From NCBI RefSeq assembly GCF_009569385.1, contig NZ_WBOF01000001.1:3296001-3360000 (forward strand): DNA of 64,000 nt, given 5' to 3'. The position numbers and the translations under genes are program-made. Source of the stretch: Streptomyces kaniharaensis. Its GTDB lineage: Bacteria > Actinomycetota > Actinomycetes > Streptomycetales > Streptomycetaceae. This document shows, one piece after another, positions 16,827-24,981 of this stretch. Under the pieces are notes generated by a model. That model was not told where the DNA came from. It was given only the letters and a program-made list of their open reading frames with translations, and ran no database searches. How positions within the stretch are numbered: the stretch's first letter is position 1; every line of letters starts with the position of its first letter.

Positions 16827-17807
16827 GTGTCCGCTGAATTCCCGTACGTCCGCCCCCGCCGGCTGCGCCAGAGTCCGGCGATGCGCCGCCTGGTCGCCGA
16901 GACCCGGCTGCACCCGGCGGAGCTGATCCTGCCGCTGTTCGTCCGCGAGGGCGTCAGCGAGCCGGTTCCGGTGACCTCGATGCCGGGCGTGGTCCAGCAC
17001 ACCCGGGACACCCTCCGTAAGGCCGTGGTGGAGGCGGCCGAGGCGGGCCTGGGCGGGGTCATGCTGTTCGGCGTGCCGGCGAAGCAGGACGCCGTCGGCA
17101 GCGAGGGCACCAACCCGGACGGCATCCTCCAGCAGGCGATCCGGGACGTCGTCGCCGAGGTCGGCGACGCGCTGGTGGTCATGTCGGACCTCTGCCTGGA
17201 CGAGTACACCGACCACGGCCACTGCGGCGTGCTGGCCGCGGACGGCAGCGTGGACAACGACGCCACCCTGGAGCGGTACGCCGAGATGGCCCGGGTGCAG
17301 GCGGACGCCGGCGTCCACCTGGTCGGCCCGTCCGGGATGATGGACGGCCAGATCGCGGTGATCCGCCGGGCGCTGGACGAGGCCGGGCACCAGGACGTGG
17401 GCATCCTCGCCTACACCGCCAAGTACGCCTCGGCGTTCTACGGCCCGTTCCGCGAGGCGGTCGGCTCCTCGCTGAAGGGCGACCGCAAGACCTACCAGCA
17501 GGACCCGGCGAACGCCCGCGAGTCGCTGCGCGAGCTCCAGCAGGACGTGGCCGAGGGCGCGGACCTGGTGATGGTGAAGCCGGCCATGGCGTACCTGGAC
17601 GTCCTGCGCCAGGTCGCCGACGCCTCGCCGGTGCCGGTCGCCGCGTACCAGGTGTCCGGGGAGTACGCGATGGTCGAGGCCGCGGCGGCGAACGGCTGGA
17701 TCGACCGGGAGCGGATGATCATGGAGACGCTCACCTCGATCCGCCGGGCCGGGGCCGAGCAGATCCTCACCTACTGGGCGGCCGAGGCCGCCGCGCTGCT
17801 CAAGTAG
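16827..17807 (+). CDS. hemB: Delta-aminolevulinic acid dehydratase (porphobilinogen synthase)
   Basis: HemB condenses two 5-aminolevulinate molecules to porphobilinogen. The 326-residue protein has the Cys-rich metal motif [14 protein letters not shown], the first active-site lysine region [15 protein letters not shown] and the Schiff-base lysine in [10 protein letters not shown]. The start is GTG 16827 behind GGAGAGA. It is the last gene of the rex-hemACDB group and ends 10 bp before a strong terminator. Confidence 0.97.
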   Translation: MSAEFPYVRPRRLRQSPAMRRLVAETRLHPAELILPLFVREGVSEPVPVTSMPGVVQHTRDTLRKAVVEAAEAGLGGVMLFGVPAKQDAVGSEGTNPDGILQQAIRDVVAEVGDALVVMSDLCLDEYTDHGHCGVLAADGSVDNDATLERYAEMARVQADAGVHLVGPSGMMDGQIAVIRRALDEAGHQDVGILAYTAKYASAFYGPFREAVGSSLKGDRKTYQQDPANARESLRELQQDVAEGADLVMVKPAMAYLDVLRQVADASPVPVAAYQVSGEYAMVEAAAANGWIDRERMIMETLTSIRRAGAEQILTYWAAEAAALLK

Positions 17808-17817
17808 CGGCACGCGT

Positions 17818-17857
17818 ACGTGAGGCCGGGTTCCCGCGCGGGAACCCGGCCTCACGT
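17818..17857. terminator. Perfect 40-nt palindrome, bidirectional terminator
   Basis: Two 20-nt arms with no spacer form an exact palindrome between convergent hemB and the protease gene. The centre is GCGC. Confidence 0.88.
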
Positions 17858-17892
17858 GTTCGGCCGGCGTCAGCCGGCGCCGGTCCGGCCGC

Positions 17893-19155
17893 TCACGACC
17901 TGAAGGCGGTCAGTCCGTTGGGGGTGCCCAGGCCGGTCGGTCCGTCGTAGCCGGAGCGGGCCATGCACAGGTAGAACGGCCAGCAGAGGCCGTCGGCTCC
18001 GCTGGTGACGTCGTACAGGGCACCGGTGTGCTGGTACGGGTACTTCGCCGGGTAGTCGCCCGCGCCCGGGGTGCCGGCGACGGCGTAGACGGAGGCGATG
18101 ATCGGCGACGAGACGCTGGTGCCGCCGTAGACGACCCAGCCGTTGCCGCCGTAGGTCTGGTAGACGGCGACACCGGTGTTCGGGTCGGCGACCGCCGCGA
18201 CGTCGGCGATGGTGCGCTTGGAGCAGCCGGTGTCGGTCTGCCAGCTGGGCTTGGCGTCGTAGGCGGAGCAGCCGGAGCCGGTGCCGGAGACGCCGATGAA
18301 GGATCCCCAGACGGTCTCGCCCCAGCCGCGGGCGCTGGAGTTGCGGGTCAGCGTGGTGCCGCCGACGGAGGTGATGTACTGGGAGCCCGCCGGGTACTGG
18401 GCGCCGTAGCCGGAGTCTCCCGAGGAGGCGGTGATCGCCACGCCGGGGTGGTTGAAGTAGAGGTTGTCCGAGGTGGAGTCGGAGGGGTCCTCGGGGCCGC
18501 CGTAGCTGTTGGAGATGTACTTCGCGCCCTGGGCGACGGCCTGGTTGACCGCGGCGCCCAGGTCCTCCATGGTCGCCGAGTTGGCCTCGACCAGCAGGAT
18601 GTGGGCGTTCGGGGCGATGGCGGAGACCATGTCGACGTCGAGGGAGATCTCGCCCGCCCAGCCGGCGTCGGGGGTCGGGTAGCTGGTGCCGCCGTTCTGG
18701 TCGATCTTCCGGAAGCAGCCGTTGGCGGTGGTGCACGCGGGCAGGCCGAACTGCGCCCGGTAGACGGCCAGGTCGGCCTCGGCATTGGGGTCGTCGAAGG
18801 CGTCGATGACGGCGATGGTCTGCCCGGCGCCGCCGCCCGCCGGCAGGTTGTAGGCGCTGCGGAGGTCGTTCGGCCCGTAGCCGGAGGGGTTCGCGTTCGG
18901 TGAGACCGGGTTGAGGGAGAACACGGACGGCTGGGTCACGTCGGTGCGCATCAGGGCGTAGCAGGCCAGCTGGTGACGGGTGGTCGGCTTCGTGCAGACC
19001 TGCTTGACGGCCGCGCCGTCCCTGGTGGTCGTGGCGCTGGCGTGGGCCGGTGCCGCGGTGGCGAGGCCGGCGGCCACCACGGCGCCGACCGCGAACGCCG
19101 CGGTCGTGGAGCGGAGTCTGCGACGCCGCAGTGCGGAGCGGATGGGGGTATGCAA
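17893..19155 (-). CDS. Secreted S53 (sedolisin-like) serine-carboxyl peptidase
   Basis: This 420-residue exported protein has a basic start (RRRRLRSTT), a hydrophobic core and an AHA cleavage region near residue 40. The S53 catalytic Glu and Asp are visible four residues apart in GEISLDVDM. The oxyanion Asp lies in SSGDSGY, and the nucleophile Ser is in GGTSVSSP. There is no long activation pro-domain, so it is shorter than classical sedolisins. It probably digests extracellular protein. The start is TTG 19155, behind a GGGAGG element spaced 7 nt. It is convergent with hemB. Confidence 0.88.
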   Translation of the reverse strand: MHTPIRSALRRRRLRSTTAAFAVGAVVAAGLATAAPAHASATTTRDGAAVKQVCTKPTTRHQLACYALMRTDVTQPSVFSLNPVSPNANPSGYGPNDLRSAYNLPAGGGAGQTIAVIDAFDDPNAEADLAVYRAQFGLPACTTANGCFRKIDQNGGTSYPTPDAGWAGEISLDVDMVSAIAPNAHILLVEANSATMEDLGAAVNQAVAQGAKYISNSYGGPEDPSDSTSDNLYFNHPGVAITASSGDSGYGAQYPAGSQYITSVGGTTLTRNSSARGWGETVWGSFIGVSGTGSGCSAYDAKPSWQTDTGCSKRTIADVAAVADPNTGVAVYQTYGGNGWVVYGGTSVSSPIIASVYAVAGTPGAGDYPAKYPYQHTGALYDVTSGADGLCWPFYLCMARSGYDGPTGLGTPNGLTAFRS

Positions 19156-19462
19156 CTGACGGCCTCCCAGGCGAGGGTCGGGGTCCTGGCACGCGGGCAG
19201 GCCTGCACGGGCTGCCCGTTGACGTACCGGCCCGCGGAGTTGGAGGGGAACGCGCGCGTGCGGACGGAGGCGCGGCGAAGCCTCAGATTATCAGCACTCT
19301 TAGTAATGACTCATCAACCGAACGTAGCGAGTCGCGCCCGCGGGGCATCACGTGCGTCGACCGTGCGTCAGGAGGCGCGCGTCAGTTGCGTGACGGCACG
19401 CCGAACTGCCCCCGACCGACTGGACGGGGGCAGTTCGACCGGAACGCGTTGCGGATCGGGGA
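19156..19462. other. Intergenic region between the protease and the two-domain chaplin
   Basis: It holds an AT-rich stretch (19285-19325) that may be the protease promoter, with TAATCT on the minus strand at 19290-19285 but no convincing -35. It also holds the chaplin terminator. No gene is supported. Confidence 0.5.
19402..19437 (-). terminator. Terminator of the two-domain chaplin gene
   Basis: A perfect 13-bp stem (CGAACTGCCCCCG) with a 10-nt loop lies 26 bp beyond the chaplin stop. Confidence 0.75.
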
Positions 19463-19891
19463 TCAGCAGTTCGCCGAGGGGGCGTCCATGGTGGCGCAGC
19501 CGAACATCGGGTTCAGGGCGCCGATGGCGTTGACGGAGTTGCCGCACAGGGTGACCGGGACGTTGAGCGGCGCCTGGACCTGGTTGCCGGCGAGCGCGCC
19601 GGTGGAGTTGGTGGTGATGGCGTCGGCACCCGAGGTGTTCGCGACGGTGGAGTTCGCCGAGCTCGGGCAGGCGTTGCCGGCCGGGGTCAGGGCGCCGATC
19701 ACGTTGACGAAGTTGCCGCACAGCAGGACCGGGACGTTGAGCGGCGCCTGGACCTGGTTGCCGGCGAGCGCACCGCTGGCGCCGCTGGAGAGGGCGTTGG
19801 CACCCGAGGCGGCGGTGGCGGAGCCGGCCGCGCCGACGACCAGGCCGGCGGCGACCACGGACAGGGCGGCGGCCTTCTTGAAGTTGCGCAT
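19463..19891 (-). CDS. Chaplin with two chaplin domains and no sorting signal
   Basis: This 142-residue secreted hydrophobic surface protein has a signal peptide at about 1-27. It carries two chaplin domains, about 35-75 and 93-132, each with GNQVQAPLNVPV, two cysteines and a VxxIGxLxP block. Chaplins assemble into amyloid fibrils that let aerial hyphae escape the water surface. Long chaplins normally carry two domains plus a LAxTG sortase signal and membrane tail. Here the protein stops after DAPSANC with neither, so it should be released rather than wall-anchored. The two domains arose by in-frame duplication. BldN control is expected but no clear promoter was found. Confidence 0.93.
   Translation of the reverse strand: MRNFKKAAALSVVAAGLVVGAAGSATAASGANALSSGASGALAGNQVQAPLNVPVLLCGNFVNVIGALTPAGNACPSSANSTVANTSGADAITTNSTGALAGNQVQAPLNVPVTLCGNSVNAIGALNPMFGCATMDAPSANC
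19553..19771. repeat. Internal 45-bp direct repeat from chaplin-domain duplication
   Basis: Two identical 45-bp segments occur at 19553-19597 and 19727-19771, exactly 174 bp (58 codons) apart. They encode the GNQVQAPLNVPV region of each chaplin domain. DNA identity this long suggests a recent duplication or gene conversion. Confidence 0.9.
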
Positions 19892-20264
19892 GTCTTTCCT
19901 CTGTTTTCTGCCCGACGGAAGGGAATTGTCGGGGAGCCGGGCGAGGACGAATTCTCACCCGGGGGCTTCTGGGGATGCCGTGATTGTCACTCCGGCGGAG
20001 CACACCGACGTGTCACGCCCATGGCTCGGGCGTTTCCGCGGCCGCCGCGTTTCCAGCGCCTCGCGAACAATTCCCGCACGGTCGGAAAGGGTTCGGTCGA
20101 AGGCGTGACCGGGAGGAATTCCGGAGCTCCTGCGCTCGCTGACGGAACGCGGGCGGCACCCGGAATCGCGGATCTCCCGGAAGTTCGTCGGGCCGTCGGC
20201 GCTGGGCCGCGCGGCCGTTGTGGACAGGTCCGGCGTTCGGACGGTGGTGACCGAACGCCGGGGT
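19892..20264. other. Intergenic region upstream of the two-domain chaplin
   Basis: This 373-bp gap is the upstream region of the two-domain chaplin and the downstream region of the next chaplin. It has an A/T-richer leader (CTCTGTTTTCTGCC, GGGAATTGTC). No clear BldN-type promoter was recognised, and no gene is supported. Confidence 0.45.
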
Positions 20265-20501
20265 TCAGCAGATCGAGGCCGGGTTCAGCAGGCCGACGGC
20301 GTTCACGGTGCTGTCGCAGACGACGGTCGGCGCGTGCCCCGGGACCTGCGCCGACGCGCCCGAGCCGACTCCGGACGAGTCGACGCCGAGGCCGTCGGCG
20401 GACGTGCTGTGCAGGTGGTTGGCGGACGCGACGCCGGCGCCGGCGGCCAGCAGAGCGGCGGTGGCCGCGGTGCCGAGGACGCCGTGGGCGAGCTTGCGCA
20501 T
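20265..20501 (-). CDS. Divergent short chaplin
   Basis: This 78-residue secreted protein has a signal peptide ending near VASA (about 27). One degenerate chaplin domain follows. The usual GNxVQxPVxxPV stretch is replaced by GASAQVPGHAPT, but the paired cysteines and CDSTVNAVGLLNPASIC are kept. It would assemble with other chaplins at the hyphal surface. It is divergently arranged with the next chaplin. A weak BldN-like element (CGTTTC, 16 bp, CGTTCT, minus strand 20572-20545) lies about 50 bp upstream. Confidence 0.85.
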   Translation of the reverse strand: MRKLAHGVLGTAATAALLAAGAGVASANHLHSTSADGLGVDSSGVGSGASAQVPGHAPTVVCDSTVNAVGLLNPASIC

Positions 20502-20644
20502 GTGCGGTACTCGATTCGTGAGGTTGGATCGTGTTCCGTCAGAGAGAACGAGGCAGGGCCCCGGGGGAAACGGTCGGCTTCGGTGATCACTCGAATGCCT
20601 GTCACCGAACCATTGCGCCAGTCGGGTGACAGCGGGAGTGCCGT

Positions 20645-20672
20645 CGCAACCTCGCCGGAAGGGCTTCGTTGG
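20645..20672 (+). promoter_or_regulatory. Candidate BldN-dependent promoter of the plus-strand chaplin
   Basis: CGCAAC (20645-20650), a 16-bp spacer and CGTTGG (20667-20672) match the remembered BldN pattern CGTAAC-16-CGTTGA at 10 of 12 positions. It lies 65 bp ahead of the chaplin start. Confidence 0.6.
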
Positions 20673-20737
20673 AGATGTCGCACTCCCCGTGCAGCTCTGT
20701 CGAATAGTCAGTCGAATAGTGCAGGAGGCTCCAGGAA

Positions 20738-20959
20738 ATGAGCATCAAGAAGTCGGCCGCCGTCGGTGTCGCCGTGGTGGGCATGGTGGCCGCCGCTACC
20801 GGTACCGCGATGGCCACCGCTGGTGCCGAGGCCGTCAACGGGGCCGCGTCGGGCGCCGTCGCCGGCAACCAGGTCCAGATTCCGGTGGACGCGCCGGCCC
20901 TCGTCTGCGGCAACACCGTGAACGTCATCGGCATGCTGACCCCGGCGTCGCTCTGCTGA
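20738..20959 (+). CDS. Short chaplin (ChpE/ChpH-like)
   Basis: This 73-residue secreted protein has a signal peptide at about 1-27 (MSIKKSAAVGVAVVG with cleavage near AMA). The single chaplin domain contains GNQVQIPVDAPALVCGNTVNVIG and ends in LTPASLC, with both cysteines present. It is the canonical form that self-assembles into amyloid rodlets and lowers surface tension. AGGAGG lies 11 nt before ATG 20738, and a BldN-type promoter match lies further upstream. Three chaplins lie within 1.5 kb, separate from a rodlin cluster. Confidence 0.93.
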   Translation: MSIKKSAAVGVAVVGMVAAATGTAMATAGAEAVNGAASGAVAGNQVQIPVDAPALVCGNTVNVIGMLTPASLC

Positions 20960-21022
20960 ATTAGGCGTTCGGCAGCCACTGTCTCGACGCGGGCTGAGCC
21001 CGCGCCCGGTTCGGCCGGTGCG

Positions 21023-21066
21023 AGCCGCCGCCCCGCGCTTCCCTCCTGGAGCGCGGGGCGGCGGCT
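21023..21066 (+). terminator. Terminator after the plus-strand chaplin
   Basis: A perfect 17-bp stem with a 10-nt loop lies 63 bp after the stop codon. Confidence 0.8.
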
Positions 21067-21131
21067 GTCGTGTGTCGGGCGCTGCTGTCCAGCGTGCTGC
21101 CGGACGTCAACTTCCGGTGTTGTCACGGGCC

Positions 21132-21160
21132 TTGTTGCACTACTTGTCAGTACCTAGAAT
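21132..21160 (+). promoter_or_regulatory. Sigma-70-type promoter of the SGNH hydrolase
   Basis: TTGTTG (21132-21137), a 17-bp spacer and TAGAAT (21155-21160) form a good vegetative promoter about 80 bp before the start codon. A small hairpin, GTGAG-ACCTG-CTCAC, begins at the predicted transcript start. Confidence 0.65.
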
Positions 21161-21241
21161 GTGAGACCTGCTCACCTTTCTTGCTCCGCGCCGCTCGGCG
21201 CTCCCGGCCGGGCGGCCCCCACCCCCCGCAAGGAGTCGCGT

Positions 21242-22918
21242 GTGATCAGGTCACGACTGTCAGCGGTGCGGCGATCCCGGACGGTGGCGCGCCGCTCTCC
21301 GCTCGGCGCGCTGCTCGCCACCGGCGCCCTCGTCGCCACCCTCGGCCTGGCCGGTGCCCCCGCAGCCCTCGCCGACACCGGCCCCGCAGCCGGCGGCGCC
21401 CGCCCGGCCGCGATCGTCGCCCTCGGCGACAGCGCCATCTCCGGCGAGGGCGCCGGCACCGACACCGGCGACGGCTACTTCCCGGAGACCGACAGCCCCA
21501 CCAACTACTGCCACCGGCACCCGAAGTCGGAGATCTTCGTCACCGACATCCCCGGGGTCACCCCGATCGACCTCGCCTGCTCCGGCGCCCAGACCGGCGA
21601 CCTGGTCAGCGACCCGGAGCTCGCCAGGATCACCGGCTCCGGCAGCGGCGACTACGGCGAGCCCAAGCAGGACGTCAAACTCGCCGACGTGGCGAGCAGG
21701 TACGACGTCAAGCTGGTCGTCGTCACGATCGGCGCCAACGACGACTTCGACTTCAGCGGGATCATGATGCACTGCCTCGGGCAGTACTTCCCGATCCCGA
21801 AGAGCCAGGGCTGCCGGGACACCATCGGCAGCGCCGACATCGCCCAGCGCGCCAAGCGCGTCCAGCCCAAGGTCGTCGCCGCGCTGCAGAACGTCCGGCA
21901 GACCATGCGCAAAGCCGGGTACGCGGACTCCTCGTACCAGCTGGTCTACCAGTCGTACTTCAACCCGATCACCCCGGACATCCGGCGCAACGACTACTTC
22001 GGCAAGATCGCCGACGGCTGCCCGGCCTTCCCCGAGGACCTCGCCTGGGGCCACAACTGGGTGGTGCCGACGTTCAGTGACGCGCTGCGTGCCGCGGCCG
22101 AGAAGGTGCCGGGCGTCCGGTACCTGGACCAGCGGCGGGTCTCCTTCGGGCACGAGGTCTGCGCCGAGTGGACCAGCTCCCCGTACGAGTACAGCAACGG
22201 AGACGTCATCAACCTCTCCGAGTGGGTGCGCAACGGCTGCGACTCGCAGATCGGCATCCCCGGCCTGTGCATGAACATGGTCCGCCAGTCGTACCACCTG
22301 CGGGTGGCCGGCTACCGCGGTGAGGGCGTCTGCCTCGGCCAGTTCTTCGCCCGGCCCGACCAGCAGCAGGCCTACTGCACCCTCAACCAGCAGAACACCA
22401 CGTCTATCCAGCCGCTCACCCCCGGGCAGCCGTTCAACGACCTTCCGGAGGACGGCGCCTGGTACCAGCTCACCAACGCGGCCACCGGCAACGCGCTCGA
22501 CCTCGCCGGCGGCGGCACCTACGGCGACTCCACCAACGGACGGGCCGCCGTCGGCTATCCGGCCACCGGCGGGCTCAACCAGTCGTTCGTCCTGGAGGCC
22601 AAGGCGGGCGGCAGCTACGAGCTCGACTTCAGCGGCAACCGGAACATGTGCCTGGACGCCAACGCCGCCTCCACCGCCTCCGGCACCCGGATCCAGCAGT
22701 GGGGCTGCAACGGCGGCGGCAACCAGCACTGGGTGTTCAAGCCGGCCGGCGGCGGCCGCTACACGGTGGCCGACTCGCAGGACCCGAGCAAGGTGCTCAC
22801 CGCCGGCGGCAGCCTCGACGCGCAGGGCAACCCGCTCGTCGTGCTCGCCACCGACTCCGGCGCCGCCAACCAGCTCTGGCAGCTGACCAAGCTCGGCATC
22901 GTCTACCTCCACGGCTGA
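21242..22918 (+). CDS. Secreted SGNH/GDSL hydrolase with C-terminal ricin-B lectin domain
   Basis: This 558-residue exported enzyme has a long basic signal peptide with cleavage near ALA (about 44). The SGNH hydrolase domain (about 55-375) has nucleophile block ALGDSAISGEG and block III IGANDDF, and the catalytic histidine is probably in QSYHLRVAG. A ricin-type beta-trefoil (about 420-550) has LDLAGGG, MCLDA and QQWGCNGGGNQHW repeats that bind carbohydrate. It should cleave ester bonds on polysaccharide or lipid substrates held by the lectin. The start is GTG 21242 behind AAGGAG. It has its own promoter and terminator. Confidence 0.9.
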   Translation: MIRSRLSAVRRSRTVARRSPLGALLATGALVATLGLAGAPAALADTGPAAGGARPAAIVALGDSAISGEGAGTDTGDGYFPETDSPTNYCHRHPKSEIFVTDIPGVTPIDLACSGAQTGDLVSDPELARITGSGSGDYGEPKQDVKLADVASRYDVKLVVVTIGANDDFDFSGIMMHCLGQYFPIPKSQGCRDTIGSADIAQRAKRVQPKVVAALQNVRQTMRKAGYADSSYQLVYQSYFNPITPDIRRNDYFGKIADGCPAFPEDLAWGHNWVVPTFSDALRAAAEKVPGVRYLDQRRVSFGHEVCAEWTSSPYEYSNGDVINLSEWVRNGCDSQIGIPGLCMNMVRQSYHLRVAGYRGEGVCLGQFFARPDQQQAYCTLNQQNTTSIQPLTPGQPFNDLPEDGAWYQLTNAATGNALDLAGGGTYGDSTNGRAAVGYPATGGLNQSFVLEAKAGGSYELDFSGNRNMCLDANAASTASGTRIQQWGCNGGGNQHWVFKPAGGGRYTVADSQDPSKVLTAGGSLDAQGNPLVVLATDSGAANQLWQLTKLGIVYLHG

Positions 22919-22934
22919 GCCCGTCCGTGCGGCC

Positions 22935-22969
22935 GGTCCGCCGTCGCCCCGCGCGGCCGGCGGCGGACC
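22935..22969 (+). terminator. Terminator after the SGNH hydrolase
   Basis: GGTCCGCCG and CGGCGGACC form a 9-bp stem around a GC-rich loop, 16 bp after the stop. Confidence 0.55.
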
Positions 22970-23103
22970 CTGCCGTCGTGGTGCGCGCCCGAGGGTTGCG
23001 ACCCCGCCGCCCGGGCTCGCGTGGGTCGGTGTCGTAGGCTCACACGATGCCGCCGCGTTCGCCGGCGCGCGGACCACGAGGCGGGCGGGGAGAGCCAGAG
23101 CAG

Positions 23104-24396
23104 ATGAGCACGGCATCGAGTACCGAGTCGTCCAACGCCGAACCCGGCGCTCCGGCGCCGGCCGGCCGCCGACCCGCGGGGGAGCGCGCCGGGGCGGAGC
23201 GGACCACGGCCCCGGGCCGGTTCGGCGCCCTGGTGGACCGCTTCGCGCCCGCGCTCGGAGCGTACGCGGTGGTCAAGGCCACCGGTCTGACCGTCTTCAT
23301 GATGCTGCTGACGCACACCGGGGACTACCTGAGGAAGGACCCGGGCCGCGGCGGCGGCGCCCAGCCGTGGGACGTGCTCGGCACCTGGGACGGCATCTGG
23401 TACCAGCGGATCGCCGAGAACGGCTACGACCCGCAGCTGATCCCGCTTCACGGCTTCCCGCTGGCCAGCTACTACGAGAACTCGGCCGCCTTCTTCCCGC
23501 TCTACCCCTGGCTGATGCGACTGGTCGGCACGGTCACCGGACTCGGACCGTACGGCTCCGGCATCGTGGTGTCGGTGCTCGCCTCGTTCGTCGCGGCGGC
23601 CGGCATCTTCGCGGTCGCCGAGCGGCTCGGCGGCTGGCGGGCGGGCGTGGTCGCCGCGGTGATCTGGGGCCTGTTCCCGGGCTCCGGCGTCGAGTGGGCG
23701 GTCTACTCGGACTCCCTGTTCGTCGCGCTGTCCGCGTGGGCCTGCTACTGCGTGATGACCCGCCGTTGGGTGGTGGCGGGGCTGCTGACCCTGGCTGCCG
23801 GGCTCAACCGCCCGACCGCCGCCGCCCTGATCGCCGCCGTCTCGCTCGCGGCGCTGGTGGCGCTCATCCGGCGCACCGACGGCGTCGTCCGCCCGCTGAC
23901 CGCGATGCTGATCACGCCGTGGGGCCTGATCTGGTACGTCGCCTGGGTCGGCTACCGGATGGGGGACTGGGGCGGCTACTTCAAGCTCCAGCGCGGCGCC
24001 TGGAACCGCTACTTCGACGGGGGCGCCTCGACCTTCCGCACGATCCTGGACGTGGTCACCGGCCACTGGAACTTCTGGCAGTCCAACCCGGCCCCCGACC
24101 TGATCGCGATCGCGCTGCTGATCGCCCTGCCCGGCCTGCTGGTGCTGCTGCTGCGGCTGCGGCCGCCGCTGGTCCTGGTGATCTACACGCTGCTGACCAT
24201 CTTCACCGCGCTGAGCAGCAACCAGATCTTCGACAACATCTCGCGCTACCTGCTGCCGGCCTTCCCGCTCTGCATCGGCCTGGCGGTCGTGCTGCGCCGG
24301 GTGCGGTTCTCCTCGCTGGTCGGGCTGTTCGCGATGCCGGCCGTCGCGGCGGGCTGGTACGCCGGGTACGCGCTGTTCGAGCTGGGTATCCCGTAG
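23104..24396 (+). CDS. Polytopic membrane mannosyltransferase-like protein (PIG-V/GT-C type)
   Basis: This 430-residue protein has about nine or ten membrane helices. An early extracytoplasmic loop carries WDGIWYQRIAENGYDP, whose aspartate is the usual GT-C catalytic acid, and FFPLYPWLMRLV follows. These marks fit the PIG-V-like mannosyltransferases that use a polyprenyl-phosphate sugar to glycosylate lipids or proteins outside the membrane. The first 45 residues are a disordered Ala/Pro/Glu-rich leader. ATG 23104 was chosen because the 19 residues upstream look non-conserved; ATG 23047 is possible. The MarR gene follows after 71 bp. Confidence 0.85.
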   Translation: MSTASSTESSNAEPGAPAPAGRRPAGERAGAERTTAPGRFGALVDRFAPALGAYAVVKATGLTVFMMLLTHTGDYLRKDPGRGGGAQPWDVLGTWDGIWYQRIAENGYDPQLIPLHGFPLASYYENSAAFFPLYPWLMRLVGTVTGLGPYGSGIVVSVLASFVAAAGIFAVAERLGGWRAGVVAAVIWGLFPGSGVEWAVYSDSLFVALSAWACYCVMTRRWVVAGLLTLAAGLNRPTAAALIAAVSLAALVALIRRTDGVVRPLTAMLITPWGLIWYVAWVGYRMGDWGGYFKLQRGAWNRYFDGGASTFRTILDVVTGHWNFWQSNPAPDLIAIALLIALPGLLVLLLRLRPPLVLVIYTLLTIFTALSSNQIFDNISRYLLPAFPLCIGLAVVLRRVRFSSLVGLFAMPAVAAGWYAGYALFELGIP

Positions 24397-24415
24397 ACCC
24401 GGAGACCCGGTGTTG

Positions 24416-24458
24416 GTTGGCAACGGGATCATCCCGCACGAGACGGGCCGTTGCTAAC
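24416..24458. promoter_or_regulatory. Candidate MarR operator (inverted repeat)
   Basis: GTTGGCAACGG (24416-24426) and CCGTTGCTAAC (24448-24458) are inverted copies with one mismatch. Their centres are 32 bp apart, about three helix turns, and the second ends 9 bp before the marR start. Confidence 0.45.
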
Positions 24459-24467
24459 CTCGGACGT

Positions 24468-24956
24468 ATGACGACGACCCGGCCCGTGCGCCAGATCCGC
24501 GACATCTCCGGCCTGCTGGACCACGCGAGCCACGTGCTGGCGACCCGGATGGCGGCGGCCTTCGCCGAGCTCGCGATCACGCCCCGCGCGTACTGCGTGC
24601 TGTACCACGCGCAGGAGGCCGAACGCACCCAGATCCAGCTGGCCGAGCTGGCCGACCTGGACAAGACGACCATGGTGGTCACCGTCGACGAGCTGGAGAA
24701 GGCAGGCCTGGCCGAGCGCCGCCCGTCCGCCACCGACCGCCGGGCCCGGATCATCTCGGTCACCGAGGCCGGCGGACGCGTCGTCGAGCAGGGCACCGAG
24801 ATCGCCGACCGGGTGCACCGCGAGGTGCTGGAGGCGCTGCCGGAGCCGGAGCGCGCGGTGTTCCTGTCCGCGCTGGCGCGGCTGGTGGAGGGTCATCTGG
24901 CGGAGCCGGTCGAGAGCGAGCGGACGGTCCGGCGCGCGCGCCGCGCCCGCGGATGA
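24468..24956 (+). CDS. MarR-family transcriptional regulator
   Basis: This 162-residue protein has a winged helix-turn-helix in the centre (LAELADLDKTTMVVTVDELEKAGL, then the wing RRPSATDRRARIISVTEAG) flanked by dimerisation helices, the standard MarR layout. It probably binds the inverted repeat at its own start and responds to a small phenolic or oxidant ligand. The target besides itself is not evident. The mannosyltransferase upstream is on the same strand. Confidence 0.9.
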   Translation: MTTTRPVRQIRDISGLLDHASHVLATRMAAAFAELAITPRAYCVLYHAQEAERTQIQLAELADLDKTTMVVTVDELEKAGLAERRPSATDRRARIISVTEAGGRVVEQGTEIADRVHREVLEALPEPERAVFLSALARLVEGHLAEPVESERTVRRARRARG

Positions 24957-24981
24957 ACCCCCGAACCGGCGGCTCTCCCCG

